Notes under the pieces: generated by a model
The model's database searches: none
What the model was told of the DNA's origin: nothing
The model's input: only the letters and a program-made list of their open reading frames with translations
Shown here: positions 52,729-62,574 of the stretch, in pieces
Layout of the letters: each line of letters starts with the position of its first letter
Numbering within the stretch: the stretch's first letter is position 1
Translations under genes and position numbers: made by a program
Assembly: GCA_047632435.1 (NCBI GenBank)
Contig: JBLICU010000001.1
Location: forward strand, 114,550 to 178,549
Reading direction: 5' to 3'
Origin: JAMZMI01 sp047632435
Lineage (GTDB): Bacteria; Bacteroidota; Bacteroidia; Cytophagales; Cyclobacteriaceae
Length of the DNA: 64,000 nt

Positions 52729-55092
52729 ATGAACCAAATGAGAAATCTGACCTTATTTTTTCTGATCATTATTATTGGTTGTAAGGAGGCGAAAAATACT
52801 TCCCTCATGAGTCAACTCGAACTTCAGGAGGGCATAGATGGTCATGCAGCATATCTCCCTTCGCCTTTTGTTGCGGCGGGTAATCGCGTTTATGTCGTGG
52901 GTCATCAGGATGGAACATTTCCGGATCTAGGCTGGCACGTCAACGGTGAAATGGGTGGGGTTTGGGATCATCCCATTAAATTGATGGATGGATATGTGTT
53001 GAATGTGGCTCATGATTCAGGTCCTGGTTGGTGCCTCAATGACGCCACTAATTTTCGAAATTATCCTGTGGGTAATGTTCATTCATTTAGGAATGTTGAA
53101 TTAGGTATTTCTGCTAAAAGATTCCAATTTGTACCAGATGATTTGGAAGGGGTGATTGTAGAATACGAATTAATAAATGAAACTTCTATAGAAAGGCAAT
53201 TGCAAGTTTCATTTACTGGAATGATTGATCTTTCACCTGTTTGGCTTGCCGATAGCTTGAGTCTTGAAGATGGAATTGATAAAACCCGATGGAATGGTCA
53301 AACCATCACGGCCAAAGATTCACTCAACAATTGGTTCTTAATATACGGCACGAGCAAATCTTCCTATCAAAGCTTGGAACCAACCTGCGGCACCCAAAGA
53401 AAAGGTAATGGGAAAGATGTGTCGATAACATCTGATATTACCTTAAAACCAAATTCGACCATATCCATAAGGTATTTTATTGCCGGGTCATACCAAGATT
53501 TTGCTGCTGCACAAAATACATATGACCAGTTGAAAAAAGATGCGAAGAAACTCTTAGCTTCTAAAATATCTCGTTTTCAAAACATCGCAGAAACCAATAA
53601 ACTTTCACTTCAGGATTCCGGACTGGTACAAATGTTTCGATGGGCCAAATTCAATACCGACTGGCTGATTCGTGAAGTGCCTGAACTGGGTAGAGGTCTT
53701 TCAGCCGGAATTCCAGATTATCCTTGGTGGTTTGGTACAGACAATACCTACATTATTCAAGGCCTTTTATCTGCTGGAATGCATGATGAGGCGATTTCTA
53801 CCATCAACCTAATCATCAAACTCTCAAAGGAGCGAAATGGTGAAAATGGCAAAATCATACATGAAGCATCTACCAATGGTGTGGTTTACAATCCCGGAAA
53901 TCTCAATACTACTCCGAATTTTATTACGGCTTTGTGGAAGGCATATGAATGGACAGGCAACAAATCTATTCTGGAACATTATGAATATATAAAAGCGGGA
54001 ATCGCCTGGCTGGAATCACAGGATGTGGATGGGAACGGTAATCCTGATGGCCCGGGAATGATGGAAATACAAGGACTACATACTGAAATGATTGACGTGG
54101 TGGTTTATCAATTGAAAGCTTATGAATCCGCGGCAAAATTTGCCCGAGTGGTTGGAGACAAAGAGTCAAAAGATCGATTTTTGGAGAAATCTGAATCACT
54201 CAAGAAAAAAATAAATATGGAGTGGTGGGTAGATGAGTTTGCTTCTTATGCTGATTTCATGTCAACTAAGGAGCAGGCGTTGGAGCTAATAGATGCGGCA
54301 ATCGTTCGTGCAGATACCATCAATAAGCCATGGTCGTCAACTGAATTGAAAGAGATAAGGAAAAATGTCGAGAAGTATAATGCAACAGGGACTCAAGGAT
54401 ATGTGGTTCATCACAATTGGGTGGTAAATACACCAATGGAAATGGGCGTAGCTGATCCTGAAAAAGCTGCTATGGCTTTGGCCACTGCCAAAAAATACAG
54501 CAATCGGTTTGGGATGTTCGTGACTGGTATTGATCGGGATGAAAACCAGGAAAAAGCGGAAAAGTGGAAAGCGTTTAGTTATGTCGGTGCTGTGATGACC
54601 TTGCCGACAGGCGTTCAGGCAATTGGGGAAGCCCGATATGGAAATGCGGATGAAGCACTTAAATATTTGAAAATGCTTGAAAACACGTTTTCGTATGCCC
54701 TTCCCGGTTCGATGTATGAAGTCAGCCCAGATTTTGGCATGATCACACAAGGTTGGAATATCTATGCCGTAGCTGTTCCTATTGTTGATTACTTTATTGG
54801 GATTCAGCCAAAGGCCTATGAAAAAAAGGTGCTTATTCATCCAAATATGCCTTCTGATTGGGATGAAGTATCACTTACCAAAATTCAGATTGGTGAAAAT
54901 GAATTGGATATTTCTTTCAAAAGGGAAGGAGGGGATTTGATTTTTCAGATTCATCAGGTTCTTTTTGATTGGCAAATAATTTTTGAGGCGCAAGGTCATT
55001 TTGTTTTGAACGGAGAAAAAATGGAATCAGCCTCGACTAAGGGATCTATTACTTTGAGTGGTGAGCAAAATGAATTGCGGATCATCCAATAG
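52729..55092 (+). CDS. Glycoside hydrolase-like lipoprotein ((alpha/alpha)6 barrel, GH63/GH15-like)
   Basis: 787 residues from the ATG at 52729, giving a lipoprotein signal ending at a Cys (IIIIGCKEAK). An N-terminal beta region (about 30-290) precedes a helical (alpha/alpha)6 domain: PWWFGTDNTYII, QGLHTEMIDVVVYQLKA, AFSYVGAVMTLPTG and YEVSPDFGMITQGWN. The layout resembles glycogen debranching enzymes and mannosylglycerate-type or GH63 hydrolases. The upstream TTG codon in the same frame is unlikely as start. Substrate is unknown. Confidence 0.75.
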   Translation: MNQMRNLTLFFLIIIIGCKEAKNTSLMSQLELQEGIDGHAAYLPSPFVAAGNRVYVVGHQDGTFPDLGWHVNGEMGGVWDHPIKLMDGYVLNVAHDSGPGWCLNDATNFRNYPVGNVHSFRNVELGISAKRFQFVPDDLEGVIVEYELINETSIERQLQVSFTGMIDLSPVWLADSLSLEDGIDKTRWNGQTITAKDSLNNWFLIYGTSKSSYQSLEPTCGTQRKGNGKDVSITSDITLKPNSTISIRYFIAGSYQDFAAAQNTYDQLKKDAKKLLASKISRFQNIAETNKLSLQDSGLVQMFRWAKFNTDWLIREVPELGRGLSAGIPDYPWWFGTDNTYIIQGLLSAGMHDEAISTINLIIKLSKERNGENGKIIHEASTNGVVYNPGNLNTTPNFITALWKAYEWTGNKSILEHYEYIKAGIAWLESQDVDGNGNPDGPGMMEIQGLHTEMIDVVVYQLKAYESAAKFARVVGDKESKDRFLEKSESLKKKINMEWWVDEFASYADFMSTKEQALELIDAAIVRADTINKPWSSTELKEIRKNVEKYNATGTQGYVVHHNWVVNTPMEMGVADPEKAAMALATAKKYSNRFGMFVTGIDRDENQEKAEKWKAFSYVGAVMTLPTGVQAIGEARYGNADEALKYLKMLENTFSYALPGSMYEVSPDFGMITQGWNIYAVAVPIVDYFIGIQPKAYEKKVLIHPNMPSDWDEVSLTKIQIGENELDISFKREGGDLIFQIHQVLFDWQIIFEAQGHFVLNGEKMESASTKGSITLSGEQNELRIIQ

Positions 55093-55098
55093 GGTTGT

Positions 55099-55106
55099 TA
55101 GCTTTG
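55099..55106 (+). promoter_or_regulatory. Candidate promoter of marC (TAGCTTTG with ATTG upstream)
   Basis: TAGCTTTG matches TAnnTTTG, and ATTG at 55074-55077 lies about 21 bases upstream as a weak -33 element. It is 20 bases before the marC ATG. Confidence 0.4.
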
Positions 55107-55125
55107 CGCTCTTAAAATATTCATC

Positions 55126-55701
55126 ATGTTCAATTTCAAAGAAATTCTCTCAGTTTCCCTTATTCTTTTTTCCGTGATAGATATCATTGGGAGTGTACCG
55201 ATAATCATTGATTTAAGAAAAAAGATGGGCCATGTGCAGTCTGCGAAAGCGACGATCGTTTCTGGACTTATCATGGTTGTTTTTCTGTTTCTGGGCGAGA
55301 GCATTTTGAATCTTTTTGGTATTGATATCGGGTCATTCGCCATAGCAGGTGCCATCATTATGTTTTTTCTTGGGATGGAAATGGTAATGGGGATTCAGTT
55401 TTTCAAAAGTGATGAGAATGATGTTTCCGGCTCACATTCCATCGTTCCGATAGCCTTTCCATTGATCGCAGGTGCGGGAACCATGACCACTCTTATTTCA
55501 CTAAAAGCACTCTATCAGACTCCTAACATCATGGTGGGAATTTTTGTGAATTTGGTCTTTGTTTATTTGGTTCTTAAAACTAGCGGCTGGCTGGAGCACA
55601 AGCTTGGGAAAGCAGGCTTTAATATAGTAAGAAAAGTATTTGGTATCATCCTATTGTCAATTGCAATTAAAATTTTCAAAACCAATTTGTTGATTCTATG
55701 A
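55126..55701 (+). CDS. MarC-family inner membrane protein
   Basis: 191 residues with about six membrane segments and the family motifs IDIIGSVPI, GLIMVVFLFLGE and FPLIAGAGTMTTLISL. MarC proteins are inner membrane proteins of unknown function; the once-claimed role in multiple antibiotic resistance is not supported. Its stop overlaps rnhA by 4 bases (ATGA). Confidence 0.88.
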   Translation: MFNFKEILSVSLILFSVIDIIGSVPIIIDLRKKMGHVQSAKATIVSGLIMVVFLFLGESILNLFGIDIGSFAIAGAIIMFFLGMEMVMGIQFFKSDENDVSGSHSIVPIAFPLIAGAGTMTTLISLKALYQTPNIMVGIFVNLVFVYLVLKTSGWLEHKLGKAGFNIVRKVFGIILLSIAIKIFKTNLLIL

Positions 55702-56156
55702 TAAAGATATTCACAGATGGCGCAGCGAAAGGAAATCCGGGACCAGGAGGCTATGGAGCCATATTGGATTTTCAAGGCAAGCGAAAAGAACTTTCAGAAG
55801 GCTTTAGATTGACTACTAATAATCGGATGGAGCTACTTGCCGTGATCCGCGCTCTGGAAGCTATCAAAAAGCCAGGATGGGACGTGATGGTCTATTCTGA
55901 TTCAAAATATGTTGTTGACTCTGTGGAAAAAGGATGGCTGAAAGGCTGGGTGGTGAAAAACTTTAAAGGCAAGAAAAATGCGGATCTGTGGAAGCAATAT
56001 TTGGAAGCAGCAAAAAATCAAAAAGTTAAATTTCACTGGATCAAAGGACATGCGGGTCATGTTGAAAACGAAAGATGTGACCAACTCGCCGTGATGGCTT
56101 CAGAAGGATATGATCTGCAGATCGATGAAGTTTTTGAGCAAGAAAGCAAAAGTTAA
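55698..56156 (+). CDS. rnhA: Ribonuclease HI
   Basis: 152 residues. D7 in FTDGAAKGNPGPGG, E45 in NNRMELLAVI, D68 in VYSDSKYV and D128 in ERCDQLA are the catalytic carboxylates. It degrades RNA in RNA-DNA hybrids. Coupled to marC upstream and trmN6 downstream. Confidence 0.97.
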   Translation: MIKIFTDGAAKGNPGPGGYGAILDFQGKRKELSEGFRLTTNNRMELLAVIRALEAIKKPGWDVMVYSDSKYVVDSVEKGWLKGWVVKNFKGKKNADLWKQYLEAAKNQKVKFHWIKGHAGHVENERCDQLAVMASEGYDLQIDEVFEQESKS

Positions 56157-56863
56157 TGCCCAATAGTTTTTTCCAATTCAAACAATTCCGAATTGATCAG
56201 GCACAGAGTGCCATGAAAGTCACTACAGAAGGATGTTTGTTCGGAGCTTTAGTAGCCACTCCCCATTCGCCCAAACGAATTTTGGATATTGGTTCAGGCA
56301 CTGGATTGCTCACACTGATGTTGGCACAACGCTATCTTGATGCTGAAATTGATGCTGTCGAAATTGACAAAGGTGCATTTGAGGAGACCAAATCCAATTT
56401 TCTGGAGAGTCCGTGGAGTAGTAGACTTAAGGTACATCACTGTGCCATTCAGGGTTTTGAAACAGAGCATAAATTTGAACTTATTGTGTCTAATCCACCA
56501 TTTTTCAAAAGTTCTTTAAAGGGCAACTCTACTATAGAAAACCAAGCGAAACATGAGCAGTCTTTAGATCAAAAAGATTTGTTGACAACCATAGAGCATT
56601 TGTTGGATGAAAATGGGGTCTGTTGGGTAATTTATCCAGAGCACGAAGCAAATACTTTTGCTGTAGGTGCAGAGGATTTTGGACTTTTTCTTACAGAAAG
56701 GATTGATATCCTAAACCATCCGGAATCAAGAATATTTAGAGTAGCTCAATGTTACTCCAAGATCAAAATACCTGATACTCATCGCATCTTGCACATCAAA
56801 GAAAAGGATGATTACTCTCAAGATTTCAAAGCGTTGCTTGGGCCTTTTTACCTGGCGTTGTGA
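56156..56863 (+). CDS. tRNA1(Val) adenine-37 N6-methyltransferase-like protein (TrmN6/YfiC)
   Basis: 235 residues. FRIDQAQSAMKVTTEGCLFGAL, DIGSGTGLLTLMLAQR (SAM site) and SNPPFF (N6-adenine methylase active site) match TrmN6, which makes m6A37 in a tRNA. The start overlaps the rnhA stop (TAATG). The 3' end is 7 bases from a convergent gene. Confidence 0.9.
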   Translation: MPNSFFQFKQFRIDQAQSAMKVTTEGCLFGALVATPHSPKRILDIGSGTGLLTLMLAQRYLDAEIDAVEIDKGAFEETKSNFLESPWSSRLKVHHCAIQGFETEHKFELIVSNPPFFKSSLKGNSTIENQAKHEQSLDQKDLLTTIEHLLDENGVCWVIYPEHEANTFAVGAEDFGLFLTERIDILNHPESRIFRVAQCYSKIKIPDTHRILHIKEKDDYSQDFKALLGPFYLAL

Positions 56864-56870
56864 TCTGAAT

Positions 56871-58691
56871 TTAGCTTTTACTCGTGATCCAATCTGTTAC
56901 CAGGTTTTCCAAAACATTGAGAGGAACAGCGCCACTTGTCAATACTACTTCATGAAATTCTCTTATATCAAATTTCTCTCCTAGCTGATTTTTGGCCATT
57001 TCTCTTAGTTCAAGAATTTTTATCATACCGATTTTGTAAGCCGTGGCTTGTGAGGCCATCACAATATGTCTCTCTACCATACGCTCACAATCTCTGTCAC
57101 TACCAGATGTATTGGTTTGATAATAAGCAATTCCCTCTTCTCTTGTCCATTTTTTCATATGGATTCCAGTATCAACTACCAGACGGCAGGCCCTCCATAG
57201 CTCCATTGCTAATCTGCCATAATCTGCATACGGGTTAGTGTATAATCCGATTTCTTTCGGCAAGTATTCGCTATAAAGTCCCCAGCCTTCAATCATGGCA
57301 GTGTAACTTCCATGTTTTCTAAATTTGGGAATGCCTATAAGTTCCTGTGCGATGGTGCGATCCATATGATGTCCGGGAATGCCCTCATGATAAGCCAGCG
57401 GCTGTATTTCATATTTAGGCATATTTCGGGTGCTATTCAGATTAGCGTAGTATGTTCCGGGACGAGAGCCATCGGGTGCTGGTCTTTGATAAAAGGCTTT
57501 CCCAGCTGAATTCTCTCTGAATGCTTCCACTTTTTTTACAACTAAATCTGCCTTCGGTTTGGTGATGAACAATTCGTCCAATCGGCTTTTCATGTTGCTA
57601 ATGATTACTGTTGCACTATCCAAATAGGCTTGCTTACCAGCTTCATTATCAGGAAAATAAAACTGTTCGTCTTCTTCTAAAAAGATGAAAAAATCTTGTA
57701 AAGAACCTGTGAAGCCAACCTGTGTTATGATATTTCCCATTTCTGCATGGATTCGTGTCACTTCGTTCAAACCAATTTGATGGATTTCTTCAGCAGTGAG
57801 ATTCGTAGTTGTAGTACGTGCCAAAGCATTTTCATAAAATGTTGCACCCTCAGGAAATTTCCATACACCATCGCCATATGTAGCTCGAGTTTCCTGTTCT
57901 TTCAAAAAGCCTATGAGACCCTTATAAGCAGGTTTTACACTTGTTAAAAGCGCAGATTTAGCATTTGAAATCAAAGCATATTTTGATATCTCAGGAAGAT
58001 CCAGTCTGCTTATTTTGTCTTGAAAATCAGCAAGGAGGGTGCTTGGCTCACCTGATTCAAATGGTAAACCTTTCAGGATATTCTCACAATCTGATAGTAC
58101 TCTTGGGAAAACAAATTTTGGTGGCATGATTCCCATTTTTTCACGAATCTTTAGATTTTCTATCTCCTGATCAAAATATTGTGACATTCCATTCAAGCGA
58201 GAAATGTATGCTACTGCTTCAGATGAATCCTTGATCTGATGAATATTAATCAAAAAAGCAGGAATACTGGATTGGCTTCCGTGCATCTGATTAACAGGAT
58301 AATTGTGAAATCGCCATTTAAAATCCGCAATTTCATTTTCAGCCTTTTGCTTAAATAAAGTGTAAGATATTTTAGTCTGTGTATCTAATTGGGCTGGGTT
58401 AATAGAATCCAGAAGGTATTGTAATTCAATTTTTGTGATCTCTATTTCTTTCTTGGCATTTTCGTCAGAGATGTCATCCAATTTATCATAGTCTTTCTTG
58501 ATCCCCTGGTAGCTTTGCCTTATCGGTGATCGGTCCAGCGATTCGTTATAGCTTTTGTCAAAAAAAGCATTGGCCTTTGTGGATGCCAAGGTGATTTCTT
58601 CCAATGTGAAATTTTTAGTCTTTTCAACACAGGAATTTATTAAGACTATAAATGCAGTAAAAAATATCAGGCGATATCCAATAATCTTCAT
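56871..58691 (-). CDS. DUF885 family lipoprotein (M32-like putative metallopeptidase)
   Basis: 606 residues with a lipoprotein signal ending at Cys21 (LINSC). Large alpha-helical protein with YHEGIPGHHM near 440, the zinc-site-like HExxxGHH motif typical of DUF885, and later EGWGLYSEYL, a second conserved motif. Members are putative carboxypeptidase-like enzymes; function is unproven. It is monocistronic. Confidence 0.85.
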   Translation of the reverse strand: MKIIGYRLIFFTAFIVLINSCVEKTKNFTLEEITLASTKANAFFDKSYNESLDRSPIRQSYQGIKKDYDKLDDISDENAKKEIEITKIELQYLLDSINPAQLDTQTKISYTLFKQKAENEIADFKWRFHNYPVNQMHGSQSSIPAFLINIHQIKDSSEAVAYISRLNGMSQYFDQEIENLKIREKMGIMPPKFVFPRVLSDCENILKGLPFESGEPSTLLADFQDKISRLDLPEISKYALISNAKSALLTSVKPAYKGLIGFLKEQETRATYGDGVWKFPEGATFYENALARTTTTNLTAEEIHQIGLNEVTRIHAEMGNIITQVGFTGSLQDFFIFLEEDEQFYFPDNEAGKQAYLDSATVIISNMKSRLDELFITKPKADLVVKKVEAFRENSAGKAFYQRPAPDGSRPGTYYANLNSTRNMPKYEIQPLAYHEGIPGHHMDRTIAQELIGIPKFRKHGSYTAMIEGWGLYSEYLPKEIGLYTNPYADYGRLAMELWRACRLVVDTGIHMKKWTREEGIAYYQTNTSGSDRDCERMVERHIVMASQATAYKIGMIKILELREMAKNQLGEKFDIREFHEVVLTSGAVPLNVLENLVTDWITSKS

Positions 58692-58791
58692 AACCGATTA
58701 ATTTTTTAAGTTAAAATTAGCCTTTTAAATGGCTGTTGGCTGGATTAATATATGTGTGGATTTATTAAGACATGAGCAGCAATAGGTATGT

Positions 58792-60114
58792 TTAAATTTG
58801 CCTTTCATCAAATTGAAAACCCATTTCATTGAGTTCATCCAATACTGGATTATAAATTTCAGGTATTGTAGGAATCAAAACCCCTGATAGTTTCACTTTT
58901 CCCTTGAGGATGAGTTTGGCGATGATGCCGAGAGGCAGTCCTACGGTTTTAGACATGGCCGTGTGGTTCATGTCGTCTCCAATGGCTACCATACTTGACT
59001 GAATTTCTTTTCTTTCACCGCCATCATTATAGACAAATTTGTGCCACATGATAATCATGTCCTTGTCCGTTGGCAACAAGGTCCATTTTTTCTTGAGTAT
59101 ATGTTCCAGAATTTGCGCCGGAGTGCCATTATCCAAGCCCACTAGTTCATCGTCAAACATTCCCAAGTGTTTGAGTTTGTACATTTCTTCAGATTCCATA
59201 TTCAGATTCATGTAATGTGCGATTTTAAGCTCCACGGAATCATCGGGATTGTATGAAAGAAATGAATTGATAAATTGGCGATGTGTCATTTCCGACACAT
59301 TCTCCATTTTGTAGCTATCATCCGTGGCGCCAATCTGAACAAAAATATCCCAGCCTTTACAAAAACCCGGACGTCTTAGCGTACCACGATAGAGGGTTTT
59401 GATACCTCGTAATTTGTAAACATCCATATAATTGAGCGAATCCCGATTGGCGTATCCTTCGAAGTAACCATGCCCCGGTATGTGGATCACTTCTGTTCTT
59501 CTGAACAAACGGTGATAGGGGATGTATTTAAATCGTCCTTCTTGGAGGAATTTCACGCTACCAGATCCTGCCAAAACCACATTGCGTGGATTCCAGGTGA
59601 ATTTATATTGCCATGGATTATCGTCTTCTTTATTTTCTGCAAGCAATCCGCCGGTAAATGTCTCAAAAGATAGGAGTTGGTGACCTTCGGCCTTTATCCT
59701 ATCGAGTACCTTCATGGCAGACATGTGATCAATTCCAGGATCCAATCCCATTTCCATCAAGCAGCAAGCACCTTTTTTTTCGAAAGTGCTACCAAGGGCT
59801 TTGATTTCAGGGGATAAATAGGAAGCAGTCAATAGCGAGATTCCATGTTCTGCACAAATCTTGGCAACACCGTAGTGAAAAATGGCGGGCAACATGCTGA
59901 TAACTAAATCTGCTTTTGCAATTAATACAGTAGCCTGAATCGTGTCTTCAATCTCAAAACCCACAATATCCAACTGAGGAAATCTTTTTAATGTACTTTC
60001 AGCATCCTTCTCACCAATAGTCAATGTCCAGCCCTCTTTTTCACAATTAGCAGATAAATAATCAATGAGCGAAGTTGAGGAACGACCTGCTCCAAGGATT
60101 AGGATGTGCTTCAT
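58792..60114 (-). CDS. Saccharopine dehydrogenase family protein
   Basis: 440 residues. N-terminal Rossmann motif ILGAGRSSTSLID, then ADLVISMLPA and MGLDPGIDHMSAM, matching the saccharopine dehydrogenase C-terminal/NAD-binding domain found in many bacteria. A role in lysine catabolism is possible but is inference. An SDR gene lies 44 bases upstream on the same strand. Confidence 0.88.
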   Translation of the reverse strand: MKHILILGAGRSSTSLIDYLSANCEKEGWTLTIGEKDAESTLKRFPQLDIVGFEIEDTIQATVLIAKADLVISMLPAIFHYGVAKICAEHGISLLTASYLSPEIKALGSTFEKKGACCLMEMGLDPGIDHMSAMKVLDRIKAEGHQLLSFETFTGGLLAENKEDDNPWQYKFTWNPRNVVLAGSGSVKFLQEGRFKYIPYHRLFRRTEVIHIPGHGYFEGYANRDSLNYMDVYKLRGIKTLYRGTLRRPGFCKGWDIFVQIGATDDSYKMENVSEMTHRQFINSFLSYNPDDSVELKIAHYMNLNMESEEMYKLKHLGMFDDELVGLDNGTPAQILEHILKKKWTLLPTDKDMIIMWHKFVYNDGGERKEIQSSMVAIGDDMNHTAMSKTVGLPLGIIAKLILKGKVKLSGVLIPTIPEIYNPVLDELNEMGFQFDERQI

Positions 60115-60158
60115 TTGGGGTGTTTGATTTGAATTATTTTTATGGAAATTAATAAGAC

Positions 60159-60914
60159 TTACTTAGTTCTATGTACCACAGTGGCGGAAGCCTGTGCTGT
60201 GGGTAAAATTAGTGTATCTGCCAGATTAACATGGGCAGGTCGCGAAATTATAAACTCGATGATCTCTGCTATATCTTTCGCGGTGAGTGGTTCAAATCCT
60301 TCGTAGACTTTGGCGGCTCTTTCTGTATTTCCTTTGAAGCGCACATTTGAAAATTCCGTATTCACAGCTCCTGGTTTTATTTCTGATACTTTGATGTTGT
60401 GCGAGACCAAATCTTGTCTCATGGCTTTGGTAAATCCATCTACCGCATATTTGGAGGCATTATAAACACTGCCATTGGCGTAGGATTCAATGCCGGCAAT
60501 GGACCCAATGTTAATGATGTGTCCTGATTTCCTTAAAACCATATCAGTTACGATAGCCTTTGTGACATATAACAAGCCTTTGAGATTGATGTCAATCATG
60601 GCTTCCCAATCATCCATATTTCCTTCATGGACAGGATCATAGCCATGTGCGTTTCCGGCATTATTAATTAAAATATCGATTTTTTTCCAATCATTAGGAA
60701 GAGATGCTATGGCTGAAAATACTTCATTTTTTTTGGTGACATCAAATGAAAGTGTGTGAATTTGAGTGATTTTACCGAGAGTTGCTTCAAGCTCACTAAG
60801 TCTTTCCTTCCTTCTTCCGCAAAGAATCAATCTGTGATTTTTGCCTGCAAGAATTTCTGCAGTTGCTTTCCCAATTCCACTAGTGGCTCCGGTAATTAAT
60901 ACGGTTTTTTGCAT
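60159..60914 (-). CDS. Short-chain dehydrogenase/reductase, YdfG-like
   Basis: 251 residues. TGATSGIG (NAD(P) site), NNAGN, and YNASKYAV (catalytic Tyr-x3-Lys) are intact. YdfG-type enzymes reduce malonic semialdehyde or L-allo-threonine-like substrates. The actual substrate is unknown. It is upstream of the saccharopine dehydrogenase-like gene. Confidence 0.9.
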   Translation of the reverse strand: MQKTVLITGATSGIGKATAEILAGKNHRLILCGRRKERLSELEATLGKITQIHTLSFDVTKKNEVFSAIASLPNDWKKIDILINNAGNAHGYDPVHEGNMDDWEAMIDINLKGLLYVTKAIVTDMVLRKSGHIINIGSIAGIESYANGSVYNASKYAVDGFTKAMRQDLVSHNIKVSEIKPGAVNTEFSNVRFKGNTERAAKVYEGFEPLTAKDIAEIIEFIISRPAHVNLADTLILPTAQASATVVHRTK

Positions 60915-60961
60915 CAGTTGAGGATTAATTGCATATTTCCCTTAAAGATACATTTGACTGA

Positions 60962-61747
60962 TCAATCCACTTTTTTCTTTTTCTTTTTTCTGAGGTATTT
61001 CAAATAGGATGGGCCTCCTTCGAAGGTGATATAAAAAGCAAAATTTTCTAAATTGAGGCTTTTGAAGGGAATACTGTAGATGCCTTTTTCGCTGGGAAGC
61101 ATATCACGTAATCCCCATGAATAGCGGATTTCTGGTGAAAACTTGAAGAGGGGAAAATACAGATCGAATCCAATTCCAGAATCAATAGAGAAGTTGAAAT
61201 TTTTCAATTTCATGTTGTTGTTGCTATCAAAATTATCACCTCGTCCAGCTACTTCTATCGCCGGATTTAAACCACCTAAAGCATACATAGCCACGTTTCC
61301 TCTTCGGGCAGATTTGTATTTCAAAAGGATCGGAAGCTCTACTGTAGTAATATCTTTGGTGTCTTGCAAAATACGACCATCTGTAAATCGGTACGTCATC
61401 GTGTAATCCGCAAATGACACTGTAGGCAATAATCTTAAATCCAGGTACTTCCAAAGGCGCATGTTCACCACAAATCCAACGCGCCAACCAGGTGACGTTT
61501 CAGGAGCTACCGAATGCAAAGAATCCAATGCCGGAGTAGTGAAGATATCCGCATATTTGATTTTGTATTTGGTGGAATGCAGCCCCATATGGAATCCATA
61601 ATGAATCCATTCGTTATCATAGTCAACCAGATTATCCGTGTTGTAGTTTTGGGAAAAAGCCGTGCTTACACCAAAAGCAAAAAACACAAATAGGGCTACT
61701 TGATACCTACGTAAATGGAGCTTATACCTAGAGTTTGAGGTTTGCAT
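60962..61747 (-). CDS. PorT-family outer membrane protein of type IX secretion
   Basis: 261 residues with a signal peptide (GVSTAFSQ). The mature protein is beta-rich and ends in a Lys-rich tail (RKKKKKKVD). PorT/SprT genes in Bacteroidota lie directly after ubiE, exactly as here, supporting the call. The start at 61747 lies inside the ubiE gene, giving a 52-base overlap; no good later start precedes the signal peptide. PorT is needed for T9SS secretion. Confidence 0.8.
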   Translation of the reverse strand: MQTSNSRYKLHLRRYQVALFVFFAFGVSTAFSQNYNTDNLVDYDNEWIHYGFHMGLHSTKYKIKYADIFTTPALDSLHSVAPETSPGWRVGFVVNMRLWKYLDLRLLPTVSFADYTMTYRFTDGRILQDTKDITTVELPILLKYKSARRGNVAMYALGGLNPAIEVAGRGDNFDSNNNMKLKNFNFSIDSGIGFDLYFPLFKFSPEIRYSWGLRDMLPSEKGIYSIPFKSLNLENFAFYITFEGGPSYLKYLRKKKKKKVD

Positions 61748-62418
61748 TCGGTATTCTTAAATCCAATCTTCGCTAAAATATCTAAAAAATTTTGACCATC
61801 CGGAAATTGCTGAACAGATTCTGGTAGGTATGTATATGCAGATTGGTCTTTCGAAATCACTCTTCCGATTGTCGGTAAGATCCACTTGAAATAGAATTGG
61901 TAAAGTTGTTTGAAAGGAAACATCTTCGGTTTAGAAAATTCCAGAATCACCACTTTTCCACCAGATTTCAGCACCCTGTACATGTCCGCCAAACCTTTTT
62001 CCAGATTCTCAAAATTCCGCACACCAAATGCAACGATCACGGCATCAAAATTATTGTCAGGAAACAGTAAGCCTTCAGAGTCACCTTGTAGCAATTCGAT
62101 CTTAGCATTGAGTTTTCTTTGCTTCATTTTCTCCCTACCCACCCGGAGCATGCCTTCAGAAATGTCCACTCCAATCACTTTATCGGGATTCAATGCCAAT
62201 GCTTCTATAGCAAAATCGCCTGTTCCAGTAGCAACATCCAAAATGATTTTGGGTTGATCTTTCTTTAATAACTTAATGGCTTTTTTCCGCCAAAGGATAT
62301 CAATCCCTAGGCTTAGGAAGTGATTTAGAAAATCATAATTGCTGCTGATGTTATCAAACATACTAGCAACCTGTTCTTTCTTGGTTGCCTGCTTATCTTT
62401 GTAAGGTACTACGGTCAT
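61696..62418 (-). CDS. ubiE: Demethylmenaquinone/ubiquinone methyltransferase UbiE (MenG)
   Basis: 240 residues. Class I SAM methyltransferase with DVATGTGDFAIE, the VDISEGML motif and FGVRNFENLEKG. It methylates demethylmenaquinone to menaquinone, the main Bacteroidota quinone. Its last 52 bases overlap porT. It is divergent from engB across 156 bases. Confidence 0.94.
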   Translation of the reverse strand: MTVVPYKDKQATKKEQVASMFDNISSNYDFLNHFLSLGIDILWRKKAIKLLKKDQPKIILDVATGTGDFAIEALALNPDKVIGVDISEGMLRVGREKMKQRKLNAKIELLQGDSEGLLFPDNNFDAVIVAFGVRNFENLEKGLADMYRVLKSGGKVVILEFSKPKMFPFKQLYQFYFKWILPTIGRVISKDQSAYTYLPESVQQFPDGQNFLDILAKIGFKNTECKPQTLGISSIYVGIK

Positions 62419-62574
62419 AATCGGTTACAATATTAAAGCTTTAACTGCGCGTTTCTTTGTATTGTTAAAAATTATTGAATTTTAGAAACTCCTTTGTCAC
62501 ATTTAATAATGAGCATTGCGTCAAAATGTTTCGAGTCTGACTAGAAAGTATAGATCATAATAGAAAATAGAAGA

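Noticed and set aside
54337..54840. 167-codon minus-strand open frame
   Set aside because: Antisense to the glycoside hydrolase lipoprotein gene, which carries conserved motifs there.
62419..62574. Weak GTTTCT/AGAAAC inverted repeat between ubiE and engB
   Set aside because: Six-base arms 29 bases apart in AT-rich sequence are not convincing.
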